Source: an uncultured Nitrospirales bacterium (GTDB lineage Bacteria; Nitrospirota; Nitrospiria; Nitrospirales; UBA8639). From it: 64,000 nt of DNA. The position numbers were made by a program, and so were the translations under genes. Of the stretch, positions 62,017 through 64,000 are shown one piece after another; the first letter of the stretch is position 1, and each line of letters starts with the position of its first letter. The notes beneath the pieces were generated by a model. It saw only the letters and a program-made list of their open reading frames with translations, did not search any database and had not been told where the DNA came from. The stretch covers positions 1,831,001-1,895,000 of the forward strand of contig OY282373.1 of the NCBI GenBank assembly GCA_958295805.1, in the 5' to 3' direction.

Positions 62017-62577
62017 CTAATTCCCCTCTATGTTTTCTAAGGACACCATGTCGATTTCCTTGGATTTCAGTCTATATAACCTGAATTTCTTCTTGTATTT
62101 CAGAAACTTGCTATTTGGTATTTGTTCCGTACTACCCATACAACCGTTATATTTTTCTTGTATGTTCTGCATCTTTTCATTCGCCACATCACTTGAATGC
62201 TGATCGATACGCTTCTCAAGAAAATCTGCCTCTCTGATCCAATCTCCCCAAATGGCTACTGCTGACTCGTGCCGTGCTACTTTGTGCGTCCACTGAAATA
62301 TAGTGCAATCCAGTGCCTGTACTATTGCTGTGACAAGAGGCAAGATAAAAATAAACGACAATATCAAATCACCCACCAACATTCCCCGATAATAAAAACC
62401 AATTAGTGCGGCCAAAGTTACAGACAATAAAACAACAAAAAATTCTTTCCAGTTACGAAATCTGGCATATCTTTCTTTTAACTCCGAGTGAGAAAAACGG
62501 CAAAGTTCCGCTTTTCCCCTCAGTTTTTTGAGAAATTCCTGATTTGATTGAACAGCGTCGTTTTGCATGTTAGTCAA
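62017..62577 (-). CDS. two-TM SLATT-like effector
   Basis: A 186-residue protein with two membrane helices (about 46-63 and 69-89) separated by a very short loop, a soluble N-terminal helical segment, and a basic C-terminal cytoplasmic region (KFLKYKKKFRLYRLK). The layout fits SLATT (SMODS- and SLOG-associating 2TM) effectors, which are thought to oligomerise and breach the inner membrane upon nucleotide binding. It overlaps the TRIP13-like gene by eight bases. Assignment is by topology and neighbours, not by residue motifs. Confidence 0.7.
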   Translation of the reverse strand: MTNMQNDAVQSNQEFLKKLRGKAELCRFSHSELKERYARFRNWKEFFVVLLSVTLAALIGFYYRGMLVGDLILSFIFILPLVTAIVQALDCTIFQWTHKVARHESAVAIWGDWIREADFLEKRIDQHSSDVANEKMQNIQEKYNGCMGSTEQIPNSKFLKYKKKFRLYRLKSKEIDMVSLENIEGN

Positions 62578-63460
62578 TACGAGGGCTTGGTTTCACGACC
62601 AATGCTGCTTCTTTCAGAATGTCAAACGTTAATCCCTGATTCGGAAAGGCACGAGCAATAGCTTCTGGAAGAAATCGTAGACGAAAGTCTGAAAATGTAT
62701 AACCATTATCTCCGTAATGACCCCCTGCTGAAGTCAAAGACGCTAATTCTCTTAGCTCTTTCGATGTCAACCCTATTCCTTGAAGATCATGTTTCAATAG
62801 TTCCAGACACTCTTCTTCATTCGGTCGAGAAAATTCTATGTGTAACGCAGCACGCCTAACGACAGCCTGATCAATGACGTTTGCTCTATTCGTACACAGA
62901 AACACAACCGCTCGGCCGCCTACCTGTCGAATTTCATCAATTTTCTGTATCAGTGTGTTGACGGCAGCCTTTTCTTCCTGGTGCATTTGTTCGGTAGACC
63001 TAAGCGATGCGATAGAATCTGCTTCGTCTATCAATAGAAAGGACAGGCGTCTTTTGCCTGCTTGAGTTGTCAAATTTTCAAAGGCATCTTGGATAAGTTG
63101 GCTCATTTCTCCATGTAACCCCTTGCCTCTCACGCGGGTACTCAGTTTGAGGAGGAAACCTTCTCTTTCCATTTCCTTTGTCAGTCGGTTTGCCGCACAC
63201 TCAGCCGTAACGGTTTTTCCCGTCCCAACATCCCCACTAAATAGAAAAAGCGGATATCTTTGTTGGATTACCTTACATAATGGGATAATTTGTTCGTAGT
63301 ACTTCTTACTCCACTCATCTACACGATCAGACATTAACACTACCATTAAATGGTTTTTCAATGCTTCATAATGTCTCTCAAAGCCGACAAGTGTTTCGGC
63401 AATATTTTCTAACTCACGTGACGGGAGTTCTCGCTGAGTATCAAACGTATCTTGTACCAT
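62570..63460 (-). CDS. TRIP13/PCH2-like AAA+ ATPase (Cap6)
   Basis: A 296-residue AAA+ protein: LFLFSGDVGTGKTVTAECAA (Walker A, 76-83), RLSFLLIDEADSIASL (Walker B), AVVFLCTNRANVIDQAVVRRAAL (sensor 1 and arginine finger region), and a C-terminal lid. In CBASS this ATPase disassembles the HORMA-nucleotidyltransferase complex and so switches off signalling. The HORMA gene lies four bases upstream, and the SLATT gene overlaps its 3' end. Confidence 0.9.
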   Translation of the reverse strand: MVQDTFDTQRELPSRELENIAETLVGFERHYEALKNHLMVVLMSDRVDEWSKKYYEQIIPLCKVIQQRYPLFLFSGDVGTGKTVTAECAANRLTKEMEREGFLLKLSTRVRGKGLHGEMSQLIQDAFENLTTQAGKRRLSFLLIDEADSIASLRSTEQMHQEEKAAVNTLIQKIDEIRQVGGRAVVFLCTNRANVIDQAVVRRAALHIEFSRPNEEECLELLKHDLQGIGLTSKELRELASLTSAGGHYGDNGYTFSDFRLRFLPEAIARAFPNQGLTFDILKEAALVVKPSPRID

Positions 63461-63464
63461 CGTT

Positions 63465-63956
63465 TTATCCCTTTAAGCCCACAAATGTATTCCGCTGTAA
63501 TCCGTAGTTATTGCTAGAATAGAGTCTGACCCCATCGTTTCGCATTCCAGAGTCATTGGTTGATAAGGATGATGGTCCCCAATTTAATTTTAACTTTCTT
63601 GATTGTTTAAGCTTTTCAAACTTTTGGTTATCAGAGCATTTAATAAGCACACATAGTGTGCCATTAGGTAAACGTGGCCACCTGTTCTCCCCCGGTCTTT
63701 GGGAATCTGATACTATGCCGCCTACCACGGAATATCGATAAACTCTGACCAAATGTCCATAGAAGTCATACAATTGTACATGAACGTCACTCAAGCACTC
63801 TTCTTGGGCCATTAGAAGTATGTCGTATGCATGATTTTGGGCATGCTCTAATCCCATTGCTTGTGTTCTTATAGCAAGCATTTGCAAGTTCGCCTGAAAA
63901 TTTTCGAAAACTTTACGAATATCTGTTCTAGTATATGTCTGCGTAATGGTGCTCAT
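63465..63956 (-). CDS. bacterial HORMA protein (Cap7)
   Basis: A 163-residue protein matching the CBASS bacterial HORMA family 1 pattern: TQTYTRTDIRKVFENFQANL at the N-terminus, RYSVVGGIVSDSQRPGENRW in the middle, KLKLNWGPSSLSTNDS near the safety-belt region and a Tyr-rich tail NYGLQRNTF. The HORMA domain binds a peptide from phage and activates the CD-NTase. AGGAGG lies five to ten bases before its ATG. It overlaps the upstream gene's TAA by one base (TAATG). Confidence 0.88.
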   Translation of the reverse strand: MSTITQTYTRTDIRKVFENFQANLQMLAIRTQAMGLEHAQNHAYDILLMAQEECLSDVHVQLYDFYGHLVRVYRYSVVGGIVSDSQRPGENRWPRLPNGTLCVLIKCSDNQKFEKLKQSRKLKLNWGPSSLSTNDSGMRNDGVRLYSSNNYGLQRNTFVGLKG

Positions 63957-64000
63957 TAGTGTTCCTCCTGAATGTTGAAGCTTGTCCCAAAGACTTCCTT
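63956..64000 (-). CDS. C-terminal end of upstream gene, probably CD-NTase
   Basis: The last 14 codons before the window edge read KEVFGTSFNIQEEH then TAA, in frame to the edge. CD-NTases commonly end in a (K/R)xxFGxxF-type segment, and in type III CBASS operons the CD-NTase precedes HORMA. The identity is inferred from this short tail and gene order; most of the gene lies outside. Confidence 0.5.
   Translation of the reverse strand, partial: KEVFGTSFNIQEEH

Overview
The window reads as a chromosomal segment of a Gram-negative bacterium, most likely Nitrospirota (Nitrospira/Leptospirillum-like). This is inferred from overall gene content, moderate GC, and an outer-membrane autotransporter beside GatCAB, DhnA-type aldolase, squalene-synthase-family and thioredoxin-like ferredoxin genes; no 16S rRNA gene is present to confirm it. 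Conserved housekeeping blocks alternate with accessory DNA (restriction-modification, an insertion sequence, palindromic repeats and two defence islands).

Layout. 1-3200: 3' end of acetyl-CoA synthetase, a dispersed inverted repeat, an HNH nuclease/Dam-type methylase pair and small membrane ORFs. 3300-10850: ribE with a tiny coupled membrane protein and an MFS exporter, a GDSL-esterase autotransporter, and a Ski2-like helicase encoded as two ORFs in swapped order (C-terminal half first). 10480-16030: DUF971, recO, mgtE, era, ftsB, eno. 16140-17880: two solitary DNA methyltransferases. 17896-25623: gatB, YtxH, DUF948, gatA, panD, gatC, radC, then rsmD, coaD and an aminotransferase. 25704-28160: FmdB protein, an IS30 element and a repeat-rich stretch with a small tandem array. 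28171-38776: rhodanese, tRNA-Pro, alanine dehydrogenase, Fe-S proteins, squalene/phytoene synthase, two cupredoxins, htpX, an orphan RelB-type antitoxin, PAP2, tatD, NYN nuclease, amidase, truA.

38796-51348 is the first defence island, all on the minus strand. In transcription order it holds a Mod-type methyltransferase, a second methyltransferase, a protein with both an Hsp90-like and a histidine-kinase-like ATPase domain, a receiver-domain partner, a remnant of a res gene, an AlbA/Schlafen-type ATPase, a ParA ATPase, and a type III Res helicase whose nuclease end is cut off by an amber codon and a homopolymer frameshift. The Mod-MTase-kinase-receiver set is nearly gapless, and so is AlbA-ParA-Res.

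51597-58774 returns to metabolism: glutamate dehydrogenase, class I aldolase, cysE, ispF, ispD, a PIN/TRAM protein, fbp and a DUF3108 protein. 58800-64000 is the second defence island: a truncated restriction helicase translationally coupled to a DUF4276 (Toprim-like) protein and its AAA ATPase, then a type III CBASS-like operon (HORMA, TRIP13-like ATPase, SLATT-like two-TM effector, WYL regulator). The last codons of what should be its CD-NTase lie at the window edge.

Starts were moved to internal codons where Shine-Dalgarno spacing or family N-termini argued for it. Function calls rest on motif recognition by eye; no database search was run.
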